This document shows, piece after piece, positions 49,454 through 60,238 of a DNA stretch of 64,000 nt. A program made the position numbers and the translations under genes. Source of the DNA: Mixia osmundae IAM 14324 (lineage: Eukaryota; Basidiomycota; Mixiomycetes; Mixiales; Mixiaceae); assembly GCF_000708205.1 (NCBI RefSeq), contig NW_014575558.1:661146-725145 (forward strand). Direction: 5' to 3'. Under the pieces are notes generated by a model. That model ran no database searches and had not been told where the DNA came from. It worked only from the letters and a program-made list of their open reading frames with translations. Every line of letters begins with the position of its first letter. Within the stretch, counting starts at the first letter, position 1.

Positions 49454-50015
49454 TGAGGCTGGGTGCAGCCAGGCACGAAGGCACGTGAAGTCGGCGCGTC
49501 GATGCAAGCAAGCCAAGCAAGCGGCCCTACAAGCGGCTCATTCATCTTGGCCTCCAGACCGCTAGCTGTCTATGGCACACGCTAAGATGTACCGCAACAG
49601 AGCTCCCTTCATCAATCAGCACACCCCGCGCAAACAAGGAGCAGCAGATATCTCAACATTACCTCGAGCGACACCATCAGTGGCTACTATTTTCGATAGC
49701 CTGTACAAGTTGGCCAACGATCTCGCTCCGGCCGGCTCATCCGTCAGACATCGTCTCACCGAAGGATCTTCACACGCTGTGCCTGTCAGCAGGAAAGCAG
49801 ACGGATGCTCTCAGCAGCTCTCGCGCCTACCTGTGAGGCTCTCGGCACGACAGCTTTGTTGCCAATCTGCTCCACATGTAATCAAACTACCGCCCGAACC
49901 CGCTGCATTCACACTCGAGGAAAGGGTCGCAGACGATGATCAATCAGCGAGTAGTCTTACAATAGAGGCGCGGATGGGCAGCAAACGCGAAGTATGCATC
50001 TCGGCGTGTCAAAAA
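49454..50015. other. VPS33 promoter and D1 3' flank
   Basis: An open plus-strand frame (49572-50168) crosses this stretch, but its 3' part runs antisense through the conserved last exon of D1 and it has no recognisable motif. I see no supported gene. Confidence 0.45.
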
Positions 50016-50701
50016 TCATTTCAGGCAGGCACATTCCTTGCCAATATCCTGCTGGATACCATCCGCATCCGCACAGGTGACTCCGAACGAGCAGCAAGCC
50101 TTCAAACTGGCCGCGGCTCTCTCAGCGCGGCCGAGGATGACAGCAAGCGCACTTACTGCGAGCCGTAGACCTCCGTCTTCTCGAAGTCGACGTCGAACGT
50201 TAGCTGACCGTGGTCTGTATAGTAGATGGCAGCAATAACCCAGCGCCATGTGCCATACTTGTTCGAATGCGACACTACCAAATCGTCAATGCTGTCAACT
50301 CTGTAGCAGCGCACTTGCATACCATCGAATTTGGCAAAGTGACGAGGACCAGTAATGAGCTCTTTGACTGCCGGGAATTGACCCCACGAATCTGTGTAGA
50401 CTGCGAGAGCCGTCAGATACGGGGAAAGGTTTCCATAGGGCAAAAGCTGACTGAAGATATCTTCGTAGAATTGGCGGTCATAGTTCCAGTCGATAGCAAA
50501 ATCGAATAGGGCAGGCTGACTCGTCTTGTCGAGATCGGCACGCAGGTAACAGCGCGTGTTGCCAACTTTGTTACCCCATTGTGGCGGACCGACTGCTTTA
50601 GCGACATCGGGTGCGCGTTCGCTCAGAGCCGTCGCCGACTCTGCTGGCAACGCTGACACTAGCGTGAAGAGCAAAGCGACTACAGCTGAGGTGATCTTCA
50701 T
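50016..50701 (-). CDS. Family D secreted protein D1, 178 aa
   Basis: Signal peptide MKITSAVVALLFTLVSALPA, then a short propeptide ending LSERAP. Core NTRCYLRADLDKTSQPALFD, then IYTDSWGQFPAVKE, FAKFD, VSHSNKYGTWRWVIAAIYYT and TFDVDFEKTEVYGS. Four exons (introns 50401-50451, 50275-50322, 50107-50156) give exactly 179 codons. The last small exon adds LKACCSFGVTCADADG and KECACLK, a compact Cys-rich tail. The same intron positions recur in D2 and D3. No database family is known to me. Confidence 0.7.
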
Positions 50702-51102
50702 GGTTTTGGCAGATTGCAGCGGATGTGCAAGAGAAACGCATCCGAGTCGGCTTGCTGCGACATAGCGACCAGATGCCCTGGCGACCACGGAGTGTTCGGG
50801 GAGACAAGCACGACGGGGTTAACAGTCATCGCCAAACGCTGCAGCACTCCGCGAGCGAGGAAAAGCTGCATGGGCTGAGCAGAACTCAGCTTTCGCACAT
50901 AGCGGCTTTGTCGCATTTACAGATTGCATGCATCTCAACATCAAGCGGTGCGGCATTGCGAACCGTACGCACATAGTCGCGATGATGCGCTCTGATTGGC
51001 GGTCAGCGCTCGAGATCGGGCTCGAGCCGCGAATCGTCGTAGTCTCAGAGCATGAGTGCAGGAAGGTCTCAGGAGCAATGCTTGCAATCGGGCGCATTGT
51101 GC

Positions 51103-51782
51103 TTATTTCAAGCAGGCACATTCCTTGCCTATATCCTGCTGGATGCCATTTGCATCCGCACAAGTAACTCCGAATGAGCAGCACTTCTTGAGACTAGTGC
51201 GGGCGTGCTCAGCATAGCCTAAAGGAGAAGCAAGTGCTTACCGCGAGCCGTAAATCTCCGTCTCTTTGAAGTCGACATCGAATCTGAGACGGCCGTCTTC
51301 GAAGTAGCAGATGACAGCGATGACCCATCGCCATGTGCCATACTCGTTCGAATGCGACACTGGCATGCAAAGTCAATGTCATCAATCACTTGAGCTTCTC
51401 GCGTACCGTCGAATTTGGAAAAAGTGCGGTCAATTGCTGAGAGCAATTCCACTGCAGGGAACTGGCCCCAAGAGTCTGTATAGACTGCGACAACTATGTT
51501 GAAACTTGTCCCCTTTGATGATTACGGCCTACTGTTTATGTCGGCGTAGGTCTGGCGACTATAGCTCCAGTCAAGAGTGAAATCATACAGAGCAGGCTGA
51601 CTTGTGTTGTTGAGATCGGCAAGCAAATAGCAGTGTGTGTTGCCTACTGTGCCGCCCCATCTCTGCGAGCCGTCTCGCTCAGTGATATCGGGTGCACGCT
51701 CGCTCAGAGTCTTCGTCGTCTCTGCCGGCAAAGCTGACACAAGTGTGCAGAGCAGACCGACCACAGCTGCTGTGACCTTCAT
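51103..51782 (-). CDS. Family D secreted protein D2
   Basis: Signal peptide MKVTAAVVGLLCTLVSALPA, LSERAPDI, then NTHCYLLADLNNTSQPALYD. Introns match D1: after DIN (GTAGGC...GCAG), after SKFDG (GTACGC...CCAG) and after YGSR (GTAAGC...CTAG). The exon-4 tail is LKKCCSFGVTCADANG and KECACLK. Coding frame ends TAA at 51103-51105. Longer upstream frames ahead of the signal peptide are not part of the protein. Confidence 0.68.
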
Positions 51783-52074
51783 TCGTTGGCTGGAAGAGAG
51801 GCAAAGCCGAAAGTCAGGCCGCAATATGGCAACAAGATGCCATGGTGACGACGTGGCGGCGTGGGGGACAAGGACGACGAGGTTGCAGTCACCGTTGCCG
51901 AAGCTCGTGTACTGCAGCAGGCCGCGGGCGAGCACGTCGAACAAAGTTTGTCGTCCTTGGAGTCTGGTTCCGAGCGTGCTGCGGCACGACGAGGACCATA
52001 CAGATCGCGGCGGGATCAGCAAGACGTAGGCAGGTGACCAGAGCGAGATATGCATTCGGTCGCATCAATCTTGT

Positions 52075-52751
52075 TTCAAGCAAGCGCAGTCCTTGGCCAC
52101 ATCCTGCTGAACGCCGTTCTCATCCGCGCAAGTGACTCCGAACGAGCAGCACGCCTTGAGGCTAGCCGGACTGTGCTCAGCCCGGCCTGAAACAAAAGAG
52201 AAGTGCTTACTGCGAGCCGTAAATCTCCGTATTCACGAGATCGACGTCGAACGTGAGCTGATTCTTGTCTGTATGATAGATGGCAGCGATGACCCAGCGC
52301 CATGTGCCATACTTGTTCGAGTGGGACACTACGTGAGGGGTCAGTTTGTTGAAGTCTCGTAGGTGGCTTGCATACCGTCGAATTTGGCAAAGTTGCGATC
52401 CGGTCCTGTGAGCAGCTTGACCGCCGGAAACTGACCCCAGGAGTCTGTATAGACTGCAGGTGCTCCGATCAGTTTTGCTCATCCCTTACGGTACGGCATA
52501 CTGTTTATATAGTTGTAGGTCTGGCGATTATGACTCCAATCGGCAGTGAAGTCAAACAGAGCAGGCTGACTTGTTTTATCGAGATCGGCACGCAAATAGC
52601 AGTGTGTGTTGCCTACTGCATCGCCCCACTTTTGAGGACCGGCTTGCTGGGCGATATCGGGCGCACGCTCGCTCAAAGCTGTCGTCGTCTCTGCTGGCAG
52701 AGCTGACACAAGTGAGAAAAGTGCACCAACGATCGCTAGTGTGTATTTCAT
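52075..52751 (-). CDS. Family D secreted protein D3
   Basis: Signal peptide MKYTLAIVGALFSLVSALPA, LSERAPDI, NTHCYLRADLDKTSQPALFD. Introns at the family positions, then VSHSNKYGTWRWVIAAIYHT and TFDVDLVNTEIYGS. Tail LKACCSFGVTCADENG, KDCACLKQD. Closest to D1 in the core. Tandem head-to-tail order D3-D2-D1 on the minus strand. Confidence 0.68.
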
Positions 52752-53147
52752 GGTTTCGACAAACTTCAGTAGGGACGAGAGCAAATCTATCAGAGTTGCT
52801 GGTCGCAACGTGGCAATGAGATGCCATGGCAACGACGCAGCGGCGAAGGAGGGCAGAATGACGAAGAGATCGGAGTCAAGGGAGCGAAGACGTGGAAAGG
52901 AGAAGGCCAGACAGGTTTGCGCAGTGTGACAGGCAAGGACATTATAAGGGCAATGAGGTCATAAGATCGGCGCGATTTGAGAAAGTCGCTTCTTCGGTCA
53001 TTCTTTTCCGAGCGGCCTTTCCAAGATTGTCCCCGATGTGTAACATCCATAATGCGCCCCTGTCGGACTCTTCGAGCAATTGTGTCCTGCGACTCCTCAC
53101 ATCTCAGGCTCATTCTTTAACTCTGCATTTGGGGCCAACTCGACACG
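52752..53147. other. Divergent spacer D3 / AP2
   Basis: It contains the D3 promoter and the promoter of the broken protease. A purine-rich tract lies at about 52850-52910. No gene found. Confidence 0.5.
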
Positions 53148-54395
53148 ATGTGGTTTGCGCTGCTATGCATCATTTACAGCATACTGTCACAAAGTCATGC
53201 AAATGATCTCGAATGGCGCATGTCGTGAGCCATACGAGCCCATGACACTGCCCTGCTGACCGAGCCGGAAATTTAGCGCGCAACGTCTTGGCGAGCAAAT
53301 GCTCTTCACCGTTCCAATGACGATAGGCAAGACTGCATATACGATGGCCATCGATGTCGGCAGTGCTTTCATCGTAGCGGGTATTTTGCCCTCAGCCTGT
53401 TTTGTCAAGTCAAGCTCGACGATCAATACGACTATACCTTATACCGTCAGATACGCCTCAACCCAGCCTATACACGGATGGATTGTTCAAGATCAGATAA
53501 GCGGCAATGGCCTCCGCCGACCCGACCGTTCAATACCTTTCTCGTTGCAATAGATGAACCATCGCAGTCCTGGAGTAGCGTGTGAGGCGGGTACCATTCG
53601 TGCTACATTCGCCATCTAACGAAAGCAGGCTCGGCGGCGCTTCGGGTATATTAGGCTTGAGAACCGGCCAGGCCATGCAAGAGCTTCTCGAAGGCCAATC
53701 ACAAATCGCGCCCGCTGGTTTGCAGCCTTTCGTGCTTGGCGCACAAGCTGAAGGCCGAATCAGTCTGGCTGTGGCTACAATAGTCCTCGGCAAACTCTTG
53801 AGCTTTGGTGCTCCCAATTATCGCTATGCACTAGGTACTGTCACCTGGCTACGTCGCGATGATACAGCAGGAGAAGGCATGCGGGCAGCAAGACTGATCT
53901 GGCCAGAGCTGGAAGTATTTTCTCCCGGGCTTATCGATACTGGCGCATACCTCGTCTACTTACCGAGCAGTTCGATTCAACTCCTTACTCGACTACATCC
54001 GGGCTCGGTGTACGACAGCGCAGCATCGCTTCTCGTGTTTCCTCAGGGCGTTCCGTTTGGTCGCAATATACGCTTCGACATTGGGATGCATACTTTCGAA
54101 CTGAGACTCGAAGACATACTCATACCCTGCCCTCGTACGCCCACAGCCGGTCAGCGTTGCACGTTCTTCAGGAAGCAAGTGAAGCCATGACGAAGTCGAT
54201 TCGGCGGACTGATGTTAAAACAACAGGTCACCCTTACGAGTCGCAATATATGGCAATGCGCTTCTCAGACGATTGTGTATCTATCTCGACTACACGCGTG
54301 AGTGCAGTCTCGACATCTGCACCCCGTGCTGAACTCGACGACAAGATGACATGATCGGATTCGCAGCCGTCCGGAGTGATGATGCCGACTATTAA
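53148..54395 (+). pseudogene. AP2, broken paralogue of aspartic protease AP1
   Basis: Signal peptide MWFALLCIIYSILSQSHA, then intron 53225-53276 and LFTVPMTIGKTAYTMAID. The first catalytic triad is DVG where AP1 has DTG, so the Thr is lost. At about 53516-53526 a CGACC unit is doubled; with one copy the frame reads GLRRPFNTFLVAIDEP, parallel to AP1 GIKKPFKSYIVAIDAP, and with two it runs into a stop. Intron 53582-53628 then restores SGILGLRTGQAM. The second triad survives (GLIDTGAYLVYLP). At the 3' end, pieces similar to AP1 (ALLRRLCIYLDYTRECS, MIGFAAVRSDD) lie in different frames. A decayed or non-catalytic gene. Confidence 0.75.
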
Positions 54396-54553
54396 CCTTC
54401 ATCCGACCGATAAGTATCCCTAACCTCTCCCGCTGAAGAGCGGAGGGCGCATGTAATTCACATTGCAAATGCCGTCATCGCTCAACCTCAGATGAACTCC
54501 TGTCGGCCTGCTGCTGCTGCTGTGCAACGCCTCTTTACCCCCTCACTGCGAAC

Positions 54554-55437
54554 ATGCTATGGCTGGTCGTTTGTTTGCTGGCGTCTCCACTGTCAGCAGC
54601 AGCAGCCTGGCTGGATACCGTCACATCCTCGCGGCTATTCTGCCTGCAGCAAACATACTGCCGCATGACTTGTGCCAGCAAGCGGGAACAAGGCCATCCC
54701 TTCAATATCGAATTGGAACTCGAAGCTCCACATTATAGAGGTCACATGGATCTCATCACGTCTCCAAGAAGCAGAGTGCAGAATTGCGCGATGTACGCAT
54801 CGCCCACAAGACAAGCTTTCTCGATCTAACACTCGGACTAAGCTGCACGCCGCCCCTGAAATGCCGAGCTTATCCGCAACCTCTGGATCCTAGCAGGATC
54901 GATTGGCTCCTGGAAGCAGACCGAAGGCTCACTGTGCGGAGACTGCACTATGGCCAATGTATGGCTGACAACAGCTGTAACATGGCAGGTCCGAAAGATT
55001 TTATCCGGTGATCTTCTCGCCCAGAGACTCATAGACGATTGCTGCCGAATTTTCCTTCGCCGCCATTTTGACATTCAGCGGTTTAAGGGTCGGTTCACAG
55101 CAACATGACGGTCAGACACGCACTGATTAGCTGACAGACACGCCCGCCGTAATGTCTCAGCAATACGTGACAATGGTCTGCGACCCCATCCTCGCGGGGT
55201 CTAGGCACTGTGGCTTGCTCTTCTCGGAGCGCACAGCCTGTGAGCACGTCCAATCCTGTTCACAGACGATCTTCTTGACCAAGTGCAGGGGATATGACGG
55301 CATGTGAATACGAAACCGACACCTGCCAGGTAGAGTTCGGCACCACGCTCAAGAACAGACAATGCAGGTGGCCAGATGGATCGACCAGTGTTCGACCCAG
55401 ACCCGAGCCTGACGCATGTGCACATGCGCCAATCTAG
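54554..55437 (+). CDS. Family B long-form secreted protein E1
   Basis: Member of the third FC-CC cluster, with an added C-terminal exon. Leader MLWLVVCLLASPLSAAAAWL, hallmark SSRLFCLQQTYCRMTC, then GHPFNIELELEAPHYRGHM. Exon 1 ends NCA with a phase-2 intron (donor at 54793). Exon 2: CTPPLKCRAYPQPLDPSRID with W, EADRRLT. Exon 3: VRKILSGDLLAQRLIDDCCR with the Cys pair. Exon 4: VTMVCDPILAGSRHCGLLFS. Exon 5: DMTACEYETDTCQVEFGTTL, then RQCRWPDGST and RPRPEPDACAHAPI. The stop is at 55435-55437. Some exon junctions were set by analogy with E3 and E4. Confidence 0.65.
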
Positions 55438-55617
55438 CTTGATGGTCAGGGAACAGCAGATGTGTGGCTGAAATGGAAGATTGCTCCTTGACAAAGTCTG
55501 ACATCTAAAACGTACGATAATTTCCGACGCGCGAAGGTTACGATGAATAAATTTCATCGTGGCTACCATTCATCCGGCTTTGTCGCTCTTCTCTGCAGCA
55601 TACCTTCTCTCATAGCA

Positions 55618-56517
55618 ATGTTGATATGGCTCTTGGTCTGTCTTCTTGTTTGCCAGACTCGCCCAATCGTGGCAGGGCCACATCCCGCCGTCGCTACGAG
55701 GTTATTTTGCCTCGAAACCGAAGTTTGTCGTCTGACCTGCGCCAGCAAAAAGCTCTATGATCATCCGTTCACTCTGGACCTAGAGCTTGGTACATCGGCG
55801 TACGAAGGCTACCTCACCTTGATCTCAAACAGGCCCGAAGATGTCCCGAGCTGCATGTGGTCAGTATGCTAGGCTGGGCATGGCAAGTCTAACAGTACCC
55901 AGTAGTTGCACTCCTCCCCTCAGATGTCGCGCTCGTCCACAAGAGATGGATCCTAGCAGGGTCAATTGGGTCATGGAAGCAGACGTCAGGCTCGCTGTAC
56001 GCTAGTCTCTGCACATCTTGTGCGCGAATGACATTCGCGCTTCATAGGTCACAGGAATTCCTTCTGGCGATCCTCTCGCTGCGAGACTTATGCAAGACTG
56101 CTGTCATGTGGTTTTACGCCGTCGTTTCGAGGTCCAGCTGCGCAAAGGTGCGTATTAACATACGATCAGGTTGCGAATGTCAAGAGACTTATAGTGGAGT
56201 AGCTGCACCTGCAAGGCTCGTCTCTGAAACGGTCACTATGATCTGTGATCCTCGCAATGCGATGTCAGGACACTGCGGACTACTCTTCTCACAGCGAACC
56301 ACTTGTATGACTGTCCAATGCTTACCTTTTATGACTTTGTTAAAGTTACATGCCATGTGCAGGGGATTTGCGCGATTGCGAATCCATCGATACCTCATGC
56401 CAAGCTGACTTTGCCAGCCTTACACACGGACGAATGTGCAAATGGTCCGACGGCACTATTAGTCGGCCATCAGCAGTGCCAGATGCCTACCCTGCCTGCC
56501 CGGACGCCCCGCAGTAG
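55618..56517 (+). CDS. Family B long-form secreted protein E2
   Basis: I start at 55618 (MLIWLLVCLLVCQTRPIVAG), nearest the hydrophobic leader; upstream in-frame Mets exist. Hallmark AVATRLFCLETEVCRLTC, DHPFTLDLELG. Exon 2: CTPPLRCRARPQEMDPSRVN, W, EADVRLA. Exon 3 after a GTACGC donor: SGDPLAARLMQDCCHVVLRR. Exon 4: SETVTMICDPRNAMSGHCGL, LFSQRTT. Exon 5: DLRDCESIDTSCQADFASLT, CKWSDGTISRPSAVPD. The final intron junction makes a Trp codon, as in all five E genes. Confidence 0.67.
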
Positions 56518-56900
56518 CCAGATGTCTCACTCGATGATTCAGACAGTCATTCGCACGATAGCTTGTCAATTTGGGGCGCATACGTGGCAAATAGCCTTCG
56601 GTAATCTAGGGGTTAGATACTTAGGAGAGTCACACAAATACGGCTCTACCGGGCCTGGCGTATGCATGTATGCAATGCCTGGATGCATTGTCTAAGCTGC
56701 GAGAACCGATGCTCGTGTAGAAGGTCCTTCGCGCATGGAGGCGCGAGCGCGTTGGCATGACAGATCATGGATGAAACATGGCAAAAGTTGACGCGTTTGC
56801 AATATCGCAATATTCAATTCCAGGAAATAGCCGGAGCTCGGGTTCGCCTCGCTGCCAGATCTACTGCCCATTCGTGTTCTCAGAAAGCCATCGAACAGCA
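56518..56900. other. Spacer between E2 and E3
   Basis: It holds the E3 promoter. No frame with family motifs or other support. Confidence 0.5.
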
Positions 56901-57790
56901 ATGAACACGTGGCTCTTGCCATACTTCTTCGCTTTGCTCTCTACACCAGCATGGGCGGGGCCACAACCCGCCGTCGCAAGCAGGCTGTTCTGCTACGAAG
57001 CCAAAGCTTGTCGTCTGACCTGCGCGAGAAAGAGCATCTACGAGCATCCCTTTACTCTCACCCTGGAGCTTGGTCTGGAACGTTACAGGGGCTATCTCAG
57101 TCTGATTACGAATCGACCCAAAAACAATCCAGGCTGCATTAGGTCTGCATTCTTGGGCCTTTGACGTGACGCAAAACCTGAAGGACGCCTGAAGTTGTAC
57201 AACGCCTCTCAAATGCCGAGCATGGCCTCTTGCGATGGACCCGAGCGGGGTCAGTTGGATGATGCAGGCAGACATCAGGCTTGCTGTTCATGAACCTTTT
57301 TTCATCCTTGTGCACATCCTGATGTTAGCTGATAGGTGACAGAGATGCCGTCCGGTGACTTGCTCGCCAAGAGGCTCATGGAAGACTGCTGTCGTGTCGT
57401 CATGCGCCGTCAGTTCGAAGTCCGGCTGATCAAAGGTCGGCCATGTCAGCCGCTCATTCGCCGGTCCCGAGATTGATGAACCTGCAGCTGAGTCTGCGAG
57501 ACTAAGGTCGGAAACATTCCTGATGATCTGCGATCCTCGAAATGCGCTGTCAGCCCACTGCGGGCTACTATTCTCGGAGCGAACCACTTGTACGCCTATC
57601 TCATCTTGCAAAACTACGCTGATGTCACCTGTCACTTGCAGGGTCTCTCAGGGATTGCGAAACCATAGACAGCTCATGTCAAATCGAGTTTGGCGCCCTC
57701 ACGCGAGGCAAAAAGTGCAGGTGGTCCGATGGCACTGTTGACCGTCGTCCCGCACCGGTACCTGACGTTTGCGATGACGCGCCGCAGTAG
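56901..57790 (+). CDS. Family B long-form secreted protein E3, 227 aa
   Basis: A reference model for the long form. Five exons (56901-57142, 57195-57285, 57336-57435, 57488-57589, 57642-57790) give exactly 228 codons. Leader MNTWLLPYFFALLSTPAWA, hallmark AVASRLFCYEAKACRLTC, EHPFTLTLELGLERYRGYL, then GC at the exon end. CTTPLKCRAWPLAMDPSGVS, W. SGDLLAKRLMEDCCRVVMRR. SETFLMICDPRNALSAHCGL. SLRDCETIDSSCQIEFGALT and KCRWSDGTVDRRPAPVPD. The mature protein has some thirteen cysteines, suggesting a disulfide-rich extracellular fold. Confidence 0.7.
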
Positions 57791-57952
57791 CGTTGTGCTG
57801 AGTCCACTCATGCATGCTAGAATTGCTCCTGAACACCAGCTGACGCCGACTGAAGTGATGCTTGACGACGCGCGCATTCGGGAAAGATCTACCTGACACG
57901 TCAGATGTTCTCGTCTCCCTGACACCGCCTCGCAGCATTCAAATTTGCACGA

Positions 57953-58880
57953 ATGATGCTGTGGCTTCTCTTCGGCCTGTCCATATCTCTTTTACATTCG
58001 ACAACGGCATATCCAGGCCATCCAGTCGCTTCGAGATTCTTTTGCTTCGAAACGACGCCTTGCCGGATGACGTGCTCAAGCGTCAGGGAGCTTGGTCATC
58101 CCTTCAATCTCGAGGTTGAATTGTCCGGGCCGAAGTTTCGGGGACACATGCAGCTCTACTCGGATAAGCAGGACACGATGCCTAATTGCATGAGGTGACA
58201 TCAAAGGTTGCTTGGTCACTTCGGTGTTAACTGGTAATGTCAGTTGTTCGACAGGGCTCTTCTGCCACGGACGACCGTCCGAGCTGGATCCGAGCAAACT
58301 CACTTGGCTAATGGAAGCGGATATGAAGCTTGAGGCACGCATGCTGTGCCCCTTGCCACCAGAAAGCTGCTAAGCTCATCCAGCCTGTCTAGGTCGGACG
58401 CTTCCTCTCCGGCGACTTGTTGGCGGCCAAAGCGGTGGAGCAGTGCTGCAATGTCATCATGCGCCGTACCTTCGAAACGGTACTCTACAAAGGCAAGGCG
58501 GCTCGTCCGGACGCGATGTCGCCGTACGATGATATGACTGATCCACCTTTGCATCGCAGGCGCCCCGGCAAACCAGCTTTTCTGGCAAATATTGATCTTT
58601 TGCGATCCTACAGTCCGGGGTGCAACACCGCACTGCGAGCTCATTTTTTCAGAGCGAACTTCTTGTGCGTCACTTTTTGAGGATGCGACGTAGGACCTGG
58701 ACAGCGTCTACAGGGGGTCTGGCAGATTGCAGAGTAGAAACGAATGCTTGTGAAGGCGAGTTCGGCAGACTCGGCGACAATCGGAAGTGTAACTGGTCAG
58801 ATGGCTCGACTGGCGTTCGGCCCGCGCCAGAAGAGACTCAATGCTCCAACGCGGCGCCCGAGCATTTTGGCGAGATCTGA
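57953..58880 (+). CDS. Family B long-form secreted protein E4, 234 aa
   Basis: Five exons (57953-58194, 58244-58334, 58393-58492, 58560-58664, 58714-58880) give exactly 235 codons; the first three exon lengths equal those of E3. Leader MMLWLLFGLSISLLHSTTA, hallmark PVASRFFCFETTPCRMTC, GHPFNLEVELSGPKFRGHM. LSGDLLAAKAVEQCCNVIMR holds the Cys pair; FCDPTVRGATPHCELIFS follows. Introns 2 and 3 have GC donors (GAG/GCACGC and AAAG/GCAAGG). Tail GLADCRVETNACEGEFGRLG and WSDGSTGVRPAPEE. Tandem copy of E5. Confidence 0.7.
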
Positions 58881-59204
58881 TGGAGCCCAGATGCATTCGT
58901 AACTCGTCGGCTCTACAATGTCGCCGGAGAGCCAACCCCACAGATGAGGTGGCTGCCTTGTTCAGTTCGCGAATTGCGCAGCAGCGGATATTGCAGCAAA
59001 TGTAGCTGCTTGCCCATCTCTGCTTGGGTGATGAGTACGGGATTGAGCGCTCGACTGCTTTCGCTGCTAATATGACGCTGCCGGGTAAAGGCGCAACTGA
59101 CCGTGGCGAGACGAGTATTTGGCCTAGTGATGCTGCTGTCTGCAGCGACCGCCGGACGATGTCTTCCACCGTATGGGCCAGTGATAGCTCTGATTAAGCT
59201 TAAA
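58881..59204 (-). pseudogene. Truncated copy of the WBP11 3' end
   Basis: This stretch matches, with many changes, the real WBP11 3' end at about 60220-60510 (shared runs such as GCAGCGGATATTG and CTTGGGTGAT). It has no upstream WBP11 exons and is not an open frame in the right phase. It marks where a duplicated block carrying E4/E5 also carried part of its neighbour. Confidence 0.7.
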
Positions 59205-59295
59205 TGGAGTGCGTGTCGCTGTGGGGAAGATCTCTTTGACACGTCGGGTCCCCTCGTCTCCATGACGCCGCCTTGCAGCGTTCAAATTTGCATGA

Positions 59296-60219
59296 ATGAT
59301 GCTGTGGCTTCTTCTTGGCCTGTTCATATCTCTTCCGCACTCGACAACGGCATGGCCAGGCGGACCAGTCGCTTCGCGATCCTTCTGCCTCGAAACGACG
59401 TCTTGCCAAATGACGTGCTCAAGCGTCAGGGAGCTCGGTCATCCTTTCAATCTCAAGCTTGAACTGTCCGGGCCGAAGTTTCGGGGACACATGGACCTTT
59501 TCTCGAATAAGCAGGACACGATGCCCAACTGCATGAGGTGACCTCGAATTGCCGCAATCGCACTGCGGTGTTGATCAGCAATGCCAGTTGTTCGACAGGT
59601 CTCGTCTGCCGCGCAAAACCGTCCGAGATGGATCCGAGCAAAGTCACCTGGCTGATAGAAGCAGAGATGAAGCTCGAGGCACGCATGCTGTTTCCCTTGA
59701 TTCCAGGATGAGTTGACTCCTGTGACCCTACAGGCTGGGAAGTTCCTGTCGGGCGATATGTTGGGAGCAAAGGCGATAGAGGAGTGCTGCAAAATCATCA
59801 TGCGCCGTACCTTCGAAACCGTACTCTACAGAGGCAAGTCGGCTGAGTCAAAGTCACCATCGCAGTGGCCAGAGAAGACTGATCAGCCATTGTGCCGCAG
59901 GCGCCCCAGCTGACCAGCTGTTTTGGGAGGTGTTAGTCTTCTGCGATCCTGGCTCTCGGGGTGCGGCGCCACATTGCGATCTAGTCTTCTCTGGGCGGAC
60001 CTGGTGTAGGTTGCTTGGGAGCAGGCAATATTGGTCCTGACAACGTGTACAGGGGGTCTGACAGATTGCAATGTCGAAGTGAACGCTTGTCAAGGCGACT
60101 TTGGCAGGCTCAATAACAATCGGAGGTGCATCTGGTCAGATGGCTCGATCAGCGGTCAGCCCGCGCCAGAACAGACCCAATGCTCCAACGCGGCGCCCGA
60201 GCATTTCGGCGAGATCTGA
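59296..60219 (+). CDS. Family B long-form secreted protein E5
   Basis: Very close paralogue of E4. Leader MMLWLLLGLFISLPHSTTA, hallmark PVASRSFCLETTSCQMTC. Same exon order; GC donors at 59679 (GAG/GCACGC) and 59834 (AGAG/GCAAGT, the canonical GC-intron form). Exon 3 FLSGDMLGAKAIEECCKIIM, exon 4 LVFCDPGSRGAAPHCDLVFS, exon 5 GLTDCNVEVNACQGDFGRLN and WSDGSISGQPAPEQ. Its stop is 20 bp from the WBP11 stop on the other strand. Confidence 0.68.
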
Positions 60220-60238
60220 TGGAGGGAAGATGCATTCG

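Noticed and set aside
49572-50168. 198-codon plus-strand frame as a gene
   Set aside because: Its 3' part is antisense to the conserved last exons of D1, and it shows no motif or splice support.
59103-59462. Plus-strand protein with a leader-like start (MARRVFGLVMLL)
   Set aside because: It begins inside the duplicated WBP11 fragment and then reads E5 in the wrong frame.
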